From contig JAPWDM010000004.1 of NCBI GenBank assembly GCA_035578155.1, positions 55,353,376 through 55,417,375 of the forward strand: 64,000 nt of DNA, given 5' to 3'. This DNA is from Brachynemurus nebulosus (lineage: Eukaryota > Arthropoda > Insecta > Neuroptera > Myrmeleontidae). The notes under the pieces are model-generated. The model was not told the origin of the DNA and made no database searches. It worked only from the letters and a program-made list of their open reading frames with translations. Position numbers and translations under genes: made by a program. Shown piece after piece: positions 25,653 through 39,501 of this stretch (within the stretch, counting starts at the first letter, position 1; every line of letters begins with the position of its first letter).

Positions 25653-26368
25653 TTGAAAGATATCTTTTCATAAGTTTTACGTAACTGGTAATGAGTATTT
25701 CTATGATAAATCAAAAAATGTGCCTGCTTAATATCCTGTGTTTTATCGTGAAATCTGTGAAAAACTCTAGCTATTGAGGAACTCTAACTTAATCTATGAC
25801 CAACACATACTTGCGAATTTTTTCTATGGCACATCATCCTAAAAGTAAGAACAGTCTTTAACCATCTAAAATTTCAATGGAGGAATAATACATTCCTTAT
25901 ACTTGCTATCGATTCAGCAAGATTCAGCACTTCCGATAATTGACTGTACACAGATACAAATTTTCCTACTCATAACGTACAATGCATTTATGTAAACTGT
26001 GCAATTTTATTGGCAAGCAGGTAAGTAATTACTGTTCATAAAATAGGAGAACTCCATTTCTCTTGCTTTCCGCTTTGTAAATTATTTCCGCCCGTGGAAA
26101 TACCATTTTCTTTACATATGTAATTACATAATATACTCATTTTCCTATATACGTATAGAGAGTAGGAAAAATATTTATTTCTATATATTTTGCCTATCAT
26201 TTGATTTAAGTAAAATCCATTAAGGCTAATTATAGTTTTACTACACATATACGTAATTTTAGAATAGAGTAATAATATTGTATCTAGAGGTTCATTAAAA
26301 TTGTAAGGTTCATTACAATAAAGTTGATATAAACACGAAAATATATATATAACACGAAAAATAAATAA

Positions 26369-26400
<32 letters not shown>
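25653..26400. other. Non-coding stretch ending in AT-rich simple sequence
   Basis: No gene supported. TAAATAAATAAATATAT grades into a short AT run (26375-26400) directly in front of the pogo-like terminus. Confidence 0.4.
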
Positions 26401-26404
<4 letters not shown>

Positions 26405-28023
26405 TACTTCGGTTATAACGAACCCGGTTATAACGATCCAAAAAAAAATTATTGTTCCATAAGATACAATGATAAGAATACTCGGTTATAGCAAAGTTCT
26501 AACGGACTTTCGGTTATAACGTACCAGTTGAGGCGAGTCCGAAGTATACCGAATAACGGACTTGCACGAAACTGTTACTCGTTGTCAGTTAAAAACCAAA
26601 ACACATGATGATAGCATTTCTATACCATTTCTTAGTATGCTTCGTATGATTCATATGCTTCTATTGGCTGTGTATACGTACTTTTATTTAAGAAAACAAC
26701 AATTTTATTATTATTATTTTGTTTTGTTTATTGAAATGGAGAGATAAAAAATTTAAAAATATCGTTTGTCATTCAGTATTAAGAACAAATATAAAATCAT
26801 TATGCTGCTAAAAAATAGTAAAAAACAGTATACAATTTGTAATGAATTTAATTTGAAAAAATCACCAGTTTCAACAATTTGGAACAATCGAATGTCAATA
26901 ATAAAAGCGTTTGAAAATCAAAGTTCAAAATTTAAAAAAATTAGAAAATCAGTATATGATAAACTTGATGAAGCTCTACTTATATGGTTTCGCCAACAAA
27001 GGTTAAATAACGTACCAATTATTGGCGCACTTTCAAAAATTAAAGCAGAGGAATTAGGAATGAAGATTATGAACGATGAAAAGTTTGTTTGTAGTAACAG
27101 CTGGATTGAAAGATTCAAAAAGCGACATAACATTTGTGTTGGAAAAATTGTTGGTAAAGCAGCATGAGTAAACAAAAGAAAATGTAGATAGTTGGTTGAA
27201 ACAGTGGCCGAAAATTAAGCAAAATTATAATGAAAATGATATTTTTAACGCCAATGAGACGGGTCTTTTTTATAAATTAATGCCAAATCAAACAATAAAA
27301 TTCAAAGGAGAAAAGTGTGTCGGTGGTAAGCTTTCAAAACATCGTATTACTATTTTGGCTTGTGCAAATTAAACGGGAACTGAAAAACGACGACTGTTAG
27401 TTATAGGAAATGCGCAGAACCCACGATGTTTTAAACATGTAAAGAAGCTTCCAGTAGCTTATAAATCAAACAGAAAATCCTGGATGACTTCCGAGATATT
27501 TGCCTCTGAATTGCGTGAATGGGACACAGAACTGAATAAACAAAATAGGAAAATTTTGTTACCAGTAGATAATTGTGCTGCACATACAAACATTCTAAAT
27601 TTAAAAAAACATTAATTTAATTTTTTACCACCAAACACAACATCAAGACTACAGTCCATCGATCAAGGTGTGATACACAGTTTAAAAAGTTTCTATAGAA
27701 AGTTTCTTCTTTCAAAAATACTAGAAAGTTTAGATACAAAAGAAACAACAACAATTACACTTTTAGATGCAATTAACTTAATTCATAAAGCTTGACAACA
27801 AGTAACACCGGAAACAATAAAAAAATGTTTTCGACATGCTGGTTTCACTTCTTCAGATTATACTGAAGACGATGATTTACCGTTGTCTGAATGGCTAAAA
27901 TTACAACCGAAAGAAGTAGAAGAAATGCCACTGGCCGAGTTTTCGCAAATTTTTGAACAATCTGCATTAAACGATTTCCTAACAATAGATAACGACATGA
28001 TAACTTCTCGTTACGATTTTTAA
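26401..28023 (+). mobile_element. pogo/Tigger-like DNA transposon, 3' end missing
   Basis: The 5' end AGTATACTTCGGTTATAACG at 26401 has the typical Tigger/pogo shape and follows a TA. Several CGGTTATAACG units recur in the first 125 bases. An inverted CCGAAGTATAC already occurs at 26541-26551, so a short inverted pair encloses the leader. The transposase remnant follows. No matching inverted terminus was found downstream to 28.8 kb, so the 3' end is deleted or decayed. Confidence 0.7.
26766..28023 (+). pseudogene. pogo/Tigger-type transposase, several stops and a mutated catalytic Asp
   Basis: The first 133 codons are open and hold the two CENP-B-type helix-turn-helix regions: an N-terminal one around KYKIIMLLKNSKKQYTICNE and a second around KAEELGMKI and SWIERFKKRHNI. 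After the stop at 27165 the DDE domain continues in a shifted frame. It carries FNANETGLFYKLMP (the usual first Asp is Asn), LLPVDNCAAHTNI (second Asp kept), and LQSIDQGVIHSLK (third Asp kept). Further in-frame stops lie near 27370, 27613 and 27793, and the C-terminal tail ends near 28023. Pogo-like transposases cut and paste DNA at TA; this one is dead. Confidence 0.85.
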
Positions 28024-28306
28024 TATTTACCTAATTTAAGGAACTACAAGGATGAAATTTGAACGCTTTTTCTTTTACGTGTAAGAGGGAATTACGATCA
28101 ACATATAGTTAATTGAACTAATATTTTAATAAGTTTTCACTTGATACCCTACTCAATGTTCTTGTAGAAAAGTTTTTCCCTCTCTAAAGTGAAGGTATTT
28201 ATTTTAATGGTAAGTTGTTCACTAATTATTCCTTTTTCCTTTTTTACTTAGAAGTCATTAAAATTTGTTTATATTGACGCCTTAATATTTTAAAGCCCTT
28301 TTTCGG

Positions 28307-28699
28307 AAGTGGGGCTATTTGGAATACAAAAAGGGGCTATTTACAATTAATTCAAAAATAATTATTATACACTATTAATTAAAAATTTTGTTAATTTTAT
28401 AGTTGAATTTATTATTATATTTTATTATCGTTTAAGTGAGATTCTTAAATTAAAGCCATTTGAACTGTTTGAAAAATAATAAATTTAATAATTTTTATAT
28501 GCTACTACTTTGTTTTATTTTCCTAAAATGATAAGTTTTACATTGAATACTTAAATGCTGTTTTACTAGAAAATCGTTGTTTTACTAGGAAATAACTCTT
28601 TCTTAACCATAAACGTTCCTTAAAATTCTTTTGGAAAAAAATTTTTTTTAGCCTGTTTTTGGTAACTTTTTTTTATCCGATATCAAATAGCCCCACTCC
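28307..28699. mobile_element. MITE-like element with inverted repeat AAGTGGGGCTATTTG
   Basis: GGAAGTGGGGCTATTTGG at 28305-28322 is mirrored by ATCAAATAGCCCCACTCC at 28682-28699. A second direct GGGGCTATTTACAA lies at 28333. The 360 bases between are AT-rich and non-coding. The flanking duplication is unclear. Confidence 0.5.
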
Positions 28700-29395
28700 A
28701 TGTGTATGGTAAAATAAAACTATTAGTTGCATGTTGAATTAAAATTTACAGTTTATTTACAAATGAAAATTACAAAGTTACATTAAGATGTTGGTATAGT
28801 TTCTTTTACAAAATTACTGACAATTGTTCCATGGAATCGACTAGCTAAGTTTATTACATGTTACTCAGTGGTCAAGCTCAGGGGATACGCCCTGCCCCTA
28901 AGTTTAGTACAAACGAACAAGACAAGAAAAAAAAATGAATTAAATTATTACAGTATTCACTTAGATAAAATTAAAACTCCTGACAAACGTGATAGTAAAT
29001 TACTAATCTGCCATTAAAAGAACCATATTGGCTGCGGCAGGTTGGTGCAGGCCAGAACACGCCACGCATCGGGACACAGGTTGGCGCGTCCATTTCCGAC
29101 ACGCGCAGCAGAAAAGGAAAGGTCCGTACTACATTAACGAAATCCACTTAACAAAATGAAGGAAATCCAAAGTAAGAAATTAAGAAGGGAAGAGAAAAAA
29201 AACCTAAATAATAAGAAAACCGTTAGCAAAGCGGAAATTATCCAAGCAAGTCGTTCTCAATACATTTACATAAAAGATAATAAAAAAACTGATAATATGT
29301 AATAAAATAATTGGTATTGTTTCCACACGAAACACGCGGTATAATTCTTCAATTGTGAACACATGCATTTAAAACATGGGATCGTTGCTTTGTTA
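28700..29395. other. Non-coding stretch with a short GC-rich patch
   Basis: About 90 bases at 29028-29118 are distinctly GC-rich (CGCCACGCATCGGG, GGTTGGCGCG, CACGCGCAGC) in otherwise AT-rich DNA. No ORF, tRNA fold or repeat partner within the window was found. Confidence 0.35.
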
Positions 29396-29399
29396 CTTT

Positions 29400-30740
29400 T
29401 CACAACAAAATCGTAGAAAAAACACGAATCGACTTTCGGCTTTTATACCATCATCAGGTGAAAAACATAACTAAAAATTGTTCTTTTAGGCGAAAACTAT
29501 TTATAATATAAATTGAAGTAAATAATGTATTGGTGGGGGATGTTAGAGATAGAGACAGATATAATCACATCAAACAAATGTTAGGTTAGGTGTAATATCC
29601 TTAAAATGACTAGAGTACGTTGGGGGAAAACCAGACACGTGAAACAGCGGTGAACGATAATTACAAGAAATAAAGAATAAAATATACAGGTATCGGTCTG
29701 TGTTAATTTGTCATGATAGAGACATGTATTGATTTGCACGAAAGGTTACACCCACCAGTTAGATGCTTTTGTTAAACTAAAAGGATTGTTAAATGATGTA
29801 AAATCAAAATATTGCATAAAGATCATTTAAATATTAATAACCAGGAATCTATAAAATTTTAAAAATGGGTACCTATCAGCTAAACTATTCGAAAACAAAA
29901 CGTGAGATGCACAGTGTTATAGATTTAATAAAGGCGATTTGTTTAGATCAAATTGGTCATTTAAGATGACGTGGTTTGGGTCTTTGTTCAATCTATTGAT
30001 TTCCAGGGCTTCCAAAATGTTGAGTTTGCGGCCTTTTTTACAAATATGTAATATTTTGGGTTATTGATCGGATTTTACCGAATTACCTGTTTCTAGTAGA
30101 TGTAAACCAAAGTTGGAAATGTGTTTCTGGGTGGTAGTATGTTCCCTATATCTGGTTTCGAACGTTCGACCAGTCTGACCTATGTAAAAAGCTTTACACT
30201 TCGAACAATCTAGACGATAAACTCCACATTTCTTCATGGGGTCGGATCTTTCTTTAGCGTTATAAAGGAAACGGCCAATAGTATGTGTGGAATGATAAGC
30301 GGGATATAGATCAAATTGTAAGAACATGTTGCCTATTTTTGGGGGATGTTTCCTAGATATGGGAGGGAAATATAATGTTTAGAGTCCGAATCAGTTAGAA
30401 TAGTTGGATAGATTTGTTCTATGGCTAGACTTTTTTGTCTTTTACGGATTAGTTTTTGGATAATGTGCGGAGAAAAACCATTGTTAACTGCTATTTTTTG
30501 TATTATCGATAATTCCTTATCTCGGTCTTTTGGAGATAGCGGGATAGTGAAAGCTCTATGTAGCATAGATCGGTAAGCTGCTATTTTTTGAGAAAATGGA
30601 GTGAGTGAATCAGCGGGGATTGTAGTGTCTGAAAATGTGGGTTTGCGAAGATTTTATATGAGAATTTTGTGTCTGATCCATTAATAGTTATATCTAGGAA
30701 ATTGATGGAATTGTTCGATTCTAATTCTTTGGAAAATTAA
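29400..30740 (-). pseudogene. Penelope-like element B, decayed 3' half
   Basis: Reading the minus strand from 30740: INFLDITINGS (end of the RT palm), a frameshift, then an open segment 30566-30333 covering the thumb and linker (MLHRAFTIPLSPKDRDKEL and the following residues). Another frame, 30327-30061, has the GIY-YIG core CGVYRLDCSKCKAFYIGQTG with ETRYREH. Downstream, near 29434-29457, the minus strand has CTGATGATGG and CCGAAA spaced as at the ends of other Penelope elements. RT catalytic motifs are absent. The protein differs clearly from the other Penelope relatives here, so it is a separate lineage. Confidence 0.8.
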
Positions 30741-30744
30741 TAAT

Positions 30745-31990
30745 AATTTTAAGGCTGTTGAAGAAGTTACTTCAATTGGTCGTTCAGCACTTGACAAGGA
30801 TGTTGACAGGTCTGATTCTGGAGTTTCAATAAATGATACTCAGCTAATTGGATGTCCCGTACAAGCCGAGCCATTTGATATATTAATTCGCTTTCGAACT
30901 TATCGGTATACCTTTTCTTGCGATACTGAGAAAATGTACCACCAAATTCTTGTCGATCCTACTCACCGAAAATATCACCGAATAATATGGCGGCAATCTC
31001 CTCATATACCCTTACGTCATTTTGAATTGAGTTACGTATGGTGTAGGCTCTGCCCCCTTTATCGAATCTCGCATTTTAACGCATATTGCTTCAATTGTTG
31101 AACATAATTATCCTGAAGTTTCGCAATTGCTACGACAAAATACGTATGTCGATGGCATTTTTGCAAGCCATGATGATTTAAAAATTGCCTTAATTCTCAG
31201 AAAAGCTTTAACTGAAGTTTAAAAACATACATTTTCCCCCTTCGGAAATTTTGTGCTAACGCCTCATCGCTTTTAGATGATTTAGACTCTTCAGTTCTAG
31301 AATCAGTCTCTCTTACCATTAGCGATGATCGCTACACAATTAAAACTTTAGGGTTACGATGGGATCCATTTGAGGAAAATTTCTTAATTGTCCCAACTCC
31401 ACAGAATACAACATCGACAAAACCTTCTCCCTTATCGTTTATCGCAGGAATTTTTGATCCACTTGGTCTAATTGCTCCTGTAACAGTTACTGCTAAACTA
31501 TTCATGCAGCAGTTATGATCTGAAAAATTAAATTGGGATTCACCGATACCTAATACTATGACTAAAACTTGATTAAAATTTACGAATACTATTCATAAAC
31601 TTAACAATTTAACCATTCCTCATTGAATATTTCAAGACGCACCTACTCAGATAGAGCTACATACTTTTTGTGACGCCTCAAAAGCTGCTTATGGAGGGGT
31701 GCATATATATTCGGGCCAAAACCAATAATAATTTATGGCATACTCGACTTTTGTGTGCCAAATCTCGTGTGGTCCCCTTGAAGGCTCTGACTAGGCCCCG
31801 ACTGGAGCCACAAGTTGCATTATTACCATCAAAACTCGTATTTCGCTGTCTATCCCTACTAACTTTAACACGAGTATCGCTATGAACTGACTCTATGATT
31901 GTTTTGGGATGGCTCAAATCCTCCCCATACAAATTGGAACATGCAGTTGGATCTCGGATTTCTCAATTCCATGAACTAACTAAATCATAA
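30745..31990 (+). pseudogene. BEL/Pao retrotransposon pol fragment (RT to RNase H)
   Basis: In shifting frames the plus strand encodes a recognisable BEL/Pao pol: PFDILIRFRTYRYTFSCDTE, KMYHQILVDPTHRKYHRIIW, PLRHFELSYV, then TYVDGIFASHDDL (the YVDD motif is YVDG), KTLGLRWDPFEENFLIVPT, IAGIFDPLGLIAPVTVTAKL and, in the RNase H region, HTFCDASKAAYGG and LLCAKSRVVPLKALTRPRLE. Stops and frameshifts are frequent (near 31075-31210, 31518, 31570). Both ends are truncated, and no gag, integrase or LTR was found. The left end abuts Penelope element B. Confidence 0.85.
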
Positions 31991-32059
31991 GCTTGTAATT
32001 CCACTATTGACTTTGTTTGGCGATATAAAACTCAATATTAAGACCAGCAAAAAACAAAC

Positions 32060-32130
32060 AATTTTTAAGCAATCTTAAACATGTCGACCGGTTTCGGTGT
32101 CTCAAACCACCATTCTCAAGACAAGAAAAA
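32060..32130 (-). repeat. Penelope-type terminal motif (fragment)
   Basis: On the minus strand GAGAATGGTGGTTTGAGACA is followed by CCGAAACCGGTCGAC. The order (purine-rich GA-TGG block, short stem, CCGAAAC) matches the terminal motif of Penelope elements A and B. No coding sequence is attached. Confidence 0.35.
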
Positions 32131-32735
32131 TACACAAAAAAATGAAAAATTTAGAAAAAATTGTCAATAATTAAAGAAAAGAAAAACAAACTCTTTAGTT
32201 TGGATCAAAAACGGAACGGAACAACCCTATCAAAAATAGCAACTAGTTGCTGTAAAAAAGATAATACTTGTATCATGAAAACACAAAAAAACATCGCAAA
32301 ACAAACAAAAAATAAATAGTAATCGAGAACAAAACAGAAAGAAAACAAAGAAAATATCAATTTTAAAAATCATATGTAAAGAACCACAGTCAACCCTATG
32401 AATCGCCAAGCCAAATCAGTATCATCGAACTTCGTCCAAAAAATACACAATATGAAACAATACAATATGAAAAATATACTAATATGAAAAAATTTTTGAA
32501 GAAAGGACAAAATGTCTCCTGTTACAATTGTGATATCAAGCAAATTTTTTAAATTTGAGAATAATTTTTTTAAAAAACAATATAATATGCGTACTGATTG
32601 GTTATCACAGTAAAATGTAAACGTGTTAGTTTTATCAAACACCATAGTTGTCAAATTATAAAAATAACTTTAAAATACTTTAAAACATAATTTTGAAGAA
32701 TTATAAAATTCTTTATTTAAGTAGAAAATAATTTT
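32131..32735. other. A-rich non-coding stretch
   Basis: No gene supported. Contains A-rich CAAAAA runs and an AT-rich segment leading to the Helentron-like copy. Confidence 0.4.
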
Positions 32736-32859
32736 TAGTCGAATTTTCTCCGAAAAATTAGACTTATACAGTCTATACGATAAGAGCTGCGAGAGGCGAG
32801 ACCAGGGGCGCTATCCGTTTTCGGACCCGTAGAACACGATTATGTAAAAAAAAAAGATG

Positions 32860-32863
<4 letters not shown>

Positions 32864-32940
<77 letters not shown>
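32864..32940. repeat. (AT)n microsatellite inside H3
   Basis: Length-variable AT run. The nested copy has only about 24 bases at the same place. Confidence 0.95.
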
Positions 32941-32944
<4 letters not shown>

Positions 32945-33353
32945 CCCGCAACCTTTTAATATGTGTAGGGCCCCCCTATGGAAGTTAAGACATGAAATTT
33001 GGTAAGTGGGGCTTATTCCGATGCACAACAATACTATCAAAGTGGGGTCAAATTTTGGGCAAATTTTTTTTCGGACCCGACCTTTAAGGGGGTGGTGGGG
33101 GGCGGAAAAGCAATAAAACTTTTCCAAATCGGTTTTAAATAATGTTTCGGTCAATTATCTACAACATATCCAAAATTCAGCTTCCTAGGATGATATGGTG
33201 GGAGTAGAGGGGGGAAAAACGATTTTCGCTGGATCTAACAGGCCCCCAGCCCCCCAGAATTAACGTAGAGGGTTGAAATTTGGTGTGTTGATAAAGTTCG
33301 TACCTAGGTTGTGCTTTTTGGAGGTTTTAATATTTTACCCCCACCCCCCTCAT

Positions 33354-35016
33354 TAGTCGAATTTTCTCCGAAAAATTAGACTTATACAGTCTATACGATA
33401 AGAGCTGCGAGAGGCGAGACCAGGGGCGCTATCCGTTTTCGGACCCGTAGAACACGATTATGTAAAAAAAAAAGATGTCTGATATATATATATATATATA
33501 TATATTTTCCCGCAACCTTTTAATATGTGTAGGGCCCCCCTATGGAAGTTAAGAGATGAAATTTGGTAAGTGGGGCTTATTCCGATGCACAACAATACTA
33601 TCAAAGTGGGGTCAAATTTTGGGCAAATTTTTTTTCGGACCCGACCTTTAAGGGGGTGGTGGGGGGCGGAAAAGCAATAAAACTTTTCCAGACCGGTTTT
33701 AAATAATGTTTCGGTCAATTATCTACAACATATCCAAAATTCAGCTTCCTAGGATGATATGGTGGGAGTAGAGGGGGGAAAAACGATTTTCGCTGGATCT
33801 AACAGGCCCCCAGCCCCCCAGAATTAACGTAGAGGGTTGAAATTTGGTGTGTTGATAAAGTTCGTACCTAGGTTGTGCTTTTTGGAGGTTTTAATATTTT
33901 ACCCCCACCCCCCTCATTTTTAAGCTACAATTTCATGCATTTTCGACGTTTTCGAAGTTTGTACCACTCGCACAGGTCACCCGAATAAACCTAGAGGGCT
34001 GAAATTTTGTATTCGGATTGAGTTAGTATCAAGGGGGTGCCTTTTCGGGGTCTCGACTTTTAACCCCTACCCCCACCATTTTTATACCCAAAAGAACATG
34101 ATTTTTCTTGTTTTTTAACAGTTTCGTTCGGGTCAAAATCTCCCCAAATAAACCTAGAGGGCTGAAATTTGGTGTACAGGTTAAGCTAATAGCCAGACAC
34201 TGTTTTTTGGAGGTTTCAACTTTTAACCCTTACCCCCACGATTTTTACGCCAATATTTCCTTAATTTTTTTGCTTGTTTTCTAACATGTCTAGAGACTCC
34301 ATAAGGAAACCTAGAGGGCTGAAATTTTGTACGTGTATTCAGTTAGTATCCAGCTAGTACCTTGTAGGGAGTCCGCATCACTTTTCCCCCCACTTCTCCC
34401 ATTTTTACATCGGAATTGAATGCTATTGTTAAATGTGTTTTAAAAGCATTATGTTTATTCTAAATACAAGTAGGCGAATAGTAATTTTAAAAAATTTAAA
34501 AAAAAGTGAACTTACTTTTATGACAAATGAAATACATACATATTAAGTAATTTAAAAATGTTATTAAAGTCACTGTTTATTTATAAATTAGGAATTTTGG
34601 ATTTTTAGAATTTATAAAATAGAAATTTTGGATTTTTTTGGAAAGAAAAAATATCTTTATAAAGGCCTTCCAGTTTACTATTTAAGGTCCTTTTTTATTT
34701 TAATTTTTAAAACTAAAACATAAAGTCAATTAGCGGATAAACATGGGCAGGAATGTCCTCGTACGAATTGTGTTGGCTTTTTTTCTGCTACCTGTTTTCG
34801 GCACAAAATTGAAATTTACTGAGATACAGCCCTTAAATACTTAAAACCTTTTTTTAAAGCCTCGATCAGCCGAACACTCATCACCAGTTTTGAAACCAAC
34901 AAAATGACAATTCGGTTGTAGACTTTCAATCACATTTCGCTTGTAGACATTCAATACCGAAGATGAAGGGGAAAATTCGACTACCGTGATGGGGCCCCGC
35001 TGCTCACGGCGTTTTT
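33354..35016 (+). mobile_element. Helentron/DINE-1-like element nested inside H3 (full-length copy)
   Basis: Complete 1.66-kb copy: TAGTCGAATTTTCTCC at the 5' end, a short AT tract (33482-33505), four 160-base body units with AAACCTAGAGGGCTGAAATT, the subterminal GGGGAAAATTCGACTA, then the stem-loop CCGTGA-loop-TCACGG and a terminal CGTTT. Insertion between T residues without a visible duplication fits Helentron-type integration. Minus-strand open frames in its first 300 bases are shared by both copies and look incidental. Confidence 0.8.
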
Positions 35017-36106
35017 TTTAAGCTACAATTTCATGCATTTTCGACGTTTTCGAAGTTTGTACCACTCGCACAGGTCACCCGAATAAACCTAGAGGGCTGA
35101 AATTTTGTATTCGGATTGAGTTAGTATCAAGGGGGTGCCTTTTGAGGGTCTCGACTTTTAACCCCTACCCCCACCATTTTTATACCCAAAAGAACATGAT
35201 TTTTCTTGTTTTTTAACAGTTTCGTTCGGGTCAAAATCTCCCCAAATAAACCTAGAGGGCTGAAATTTGGTGTACAGGTTAAGCTAATAGCCAGACACTG
35301 TTTTTTGGAGGTTTCAACTTTTAACCCTTACCCCCACGATTTTTACGCCAATATTTCCTTAATTTTTTTGCTTGTTTTCTAACACGTCTAGAGACTCCAT
35401 AAGGAAACCTAGAGGGCGGAAATTTTGTACGTGTATTCAGTTAGTATCCAGCTAGTACCTTGTAGGGAGTCCACATCACTTTTCCCCCCACTTCTCCCAT
35501 TTTTACATCGGAATTGAATGCTATTGTTAAATGTGTTTTAAAAGCATTATGTTTATTCTAAATACAAGTAGGCGAATAGTAATTTTAAAAAATTTAAAAA
35601 AAAGTGAACTTACTTTTATGACAAATGAAATACGTACATATTAAGTAATTTAAAAATGTTATTAAAGTCACTGTTTATTTATAAATTAGGAATTTTGAAT
35701 TTTTAGTATTTATAAAATAGAAATTTTGGATTTTTTTGGAAAGAAAAAATATCTTTATAAAGGCCTTCCAGTTTACTATTTAAGGTCCTTTTTTAATATT
35801 TAAAACTAAAACATAAAGGCAATTAGCGGATAAACATGGGCAGGAATGTCCTCGTACGAATTGTGTTGGCTTTTTTTCTGCTACCTGTTTTCGGCACAAA
35901 ATTGAAATTTACTGAGATACAGCCCTTAAATACTTAAAACCTTTTTTTAAAGCCTCGATCAGCCGAACACTCATCACCAGTTTTGAAACCAACAAAATGA
36001 CAATTCGGTTGTAGACTTTCAATCACATTTCGCTTGTAGACATTCAATACCGAAGATGAAGGGGAAAATTCGACTACCGTGATGGGGCCCCGCTGCTCAC
36101 GGCGTT

Positions 36107-36707
36107 TTTTGTATTAGATTCAAAATAAATGAACACCACGTAACTCGCGAAATGTTAAAATATTAATGATCGAAAAATTATTAAAAAACTTTGCTTACCA
36201 TTTGATTTAGACAAAGAAATGATGCCCCATTTAGCCAACCATGCCACGCATGTCTATTAACTAGATAAACAGAGAAAAGAGAAAAAGAGAGACAGTAAAT
36301 ATATATTTAATGTTGTATAAAGTGACATCCATTATCACAAAGTAGAAGGAGTTTTTGTTAGAATGAGTACTAATTTGACCAGGTTTGAAGATACAATGAC
36401 CGACATATTTCTAGTAAATGAAAAAGTTCCCGCGTGATAGCAGTATATTAGTTTAAAAGAATGAAACAAATGTGAAGTATTAACAATAATTTTAGAGATT
36501 TATTTTGTGAAAATGTATTTACATCCCGAAAAATAAAATAAAAGAAAATAAAATAAAAGAAGCCTCGACCACCCGTCATCTCCACGAGATAGTGCAACTG
36601 ATTACGCGAGATTGACAAGGCAATTAAAACCTTAAAACTCCCAAAAAAAATTATAATTAAAGAAACTTAAGGAAAAAAAAAATTAGGGGTGAACGTACGA
36701 CAGCCAA
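36107..36707. other. Non-coding stretch
   Basis: No gene supported. AAATAAAATAAAAGAAAAT simple sequence lies near 36535. It may include the 3' untranslated part of the Penelope element that follows on the minus strand. Confidence 0.35.
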
Positions 36708-38125
36708 CTACAAATGGTTGATCATATTACTATTATCGAAAAATTTGGCTTTTTCAGAGAACAACTTGTCAATCGTGTTAATAATATTACACAACACATT
36801 AAAATACGGAATAGTGCTTAAGTCATTAAGATTCTTCTCTGAATGGGTCATATCGGATGCAATTTCAAGATGTTCAAGGTTATTCAGAAGTTTGCCCTTA
36901 TTGCAAAAGTGTATACATTTTAAATTTGTTAGATTAAATTCGTGATCTGCTGTTAGCATATGTTCGGCTATTGCTGAATTATTATTGCGGTTTCCATTAA
37001 TAATTGAACGTTTGTGCTCACGAAACCTTTCAAAGAAAGGTCTACCCGTTTGGCCAACATATGAAGCTTGTGCGCATGTGCAAACATATTTATATACATC
37101 TGATTTATTAAGATTGTTAATATTATCCTTGTTATTCACCAGAAGGATGGATAAGTTACCCACTGTGGAAAAAGTTAATCTAAAGCCATTCATATGAAAA
37201 ACATTTCTAAGCTGTGTGAGCACATTGTTGTAGTAGGGAATAGTAGCAAATTTGATATTGTTAGAATCTTTATAAAAATGAAGAGTAGGCAATAATTTTA
37301 AATTCCAATATTTAAGCAAGTGATTTTTATATATGTTAAAAACAAAACTCTCCCTATATCCATTTAATCTCGCGATTTCGATGATGGTGGAGAATTCAAA
37401 AATGAAGTAACGACTGTCTAAAGGTATAGAGAACAACCTGTTTATTGCGTAATTGAAAAACGCCTTCTTGTGTGTTATAAAATGGTTTGACTCGTAATGA
37501 ATACACGTAGATGTGTGTGTTGGTTTACGATATATTCTAAAAGTAAAGCGATTTGAATACAAGTCCTTGACTATGGTAAGATCCAAGAAATTTAGCTTAC
37601 TGTTAACCTCAAATTGTACCGTAAATTTGATATTTGGGTGTGTATTATTCAAAAACTCGAGGAGATCATTTATTTCACCACGTTTACCGTTAAAAACTAC
37701 AAAGACATCGTCCACGTATCGTTTCTCAAGTAAAACCTTGGTTACTAATGGATGATTAGAGGAAAAAATAATATTTTCGGAAAAGTTCATGTAAAAATTA
37801 GCCAAAAAAGGTGATAACTTCGAACCCATAGGTAATCCCGAACACTGTCTATAATAATTATTGTTAAACGAAAAGAAGTTATTATTTAAGAGAATTTCTA
37901 AAGAAACAATAAGGGCTTCCGGCCCAAAATCAAAAGGTAAAGGGTGTCGAGTATACGAATTTATTTGATCTATCAGAATGTTTTTAAGATCCTTTGTTGG
38001 TATGGAAGTGAAGAGATCCTTTATACATCGAAACTAACACAAATATAGTTATCATAAACGGGAAAATTCTCAAGTTCTTGAACTAATTCCAAAGAGTTGT
38101 TCAAGGAGAATTTAGATTGAAACTA

Positions 38126-38128
<3 letters not shown>
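36708..38128 (-). pseudogene. Penelope-like element C: RT plus GIY-YIG protein, 5' truncated, one frameshift
   Basis: A 373-codon minus-strand frame (37829-36708) starts inside the RT at PMGSKLSPFLANFYM. It has YVDD at residues 38-41, YRKPTHT at about 100-106, and a GIY-YIG domain at about 246-335 (YKYVCTCAQASYVGQTGRPF, FREHKRS). Upstream the same frame reads KDLFTSIPTKDLKN and LPFDFGPEALIVSLE. At about 38022 it breaks, and QELENFPVYDNYICVSFDV (first catalytic Asp) continues in another frame. Sequence ends at an (AT)n tract at 38126. One base change separates the RT halves, so the copy is dead but recent-looking. It is related to element D rather than A or B. Confidence 0.85.
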
Positions 38129-39500
<1,372 letters not shown>

Positions 39501-39501
39501 A

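Larger units (their letters stand above)
32736..36106 (+). mobile_element. Helentron/DINE-1-like copy H3, split by a nested copy
   Basis: The outer element runs from TAGTCGAATTTTCTCC (32736) to 33353 and resumes at about 35017, ending with the CCGTGA...TCACGG stem-loop and CG at about 36104. The interruption starts exactly at the element's own 5' end and stops exactly at its own 3' end, inside the T run of CCCCCTCATTTTTAAGCTAC. The outer copy therefore received a complete second copy, not a random tandem duplication. Outer and inner copies are nearly identical. An (AT)n tract (32864-32940) lies near the 5' end. Confidence 0.8.

Noticed and set aside
32840..33718. Two related minus-strand open frames (104 and 86 codons)
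   Set aside because: They are the same non-coding Helentron-like segment present in the outer and nested copies; no protein character and not open in H1.
36718..37755. Plus-strand open frames opposite Penelope element C
   Set aside because: Antisense shadows of the well-supported RT/GIY-YIG frame.
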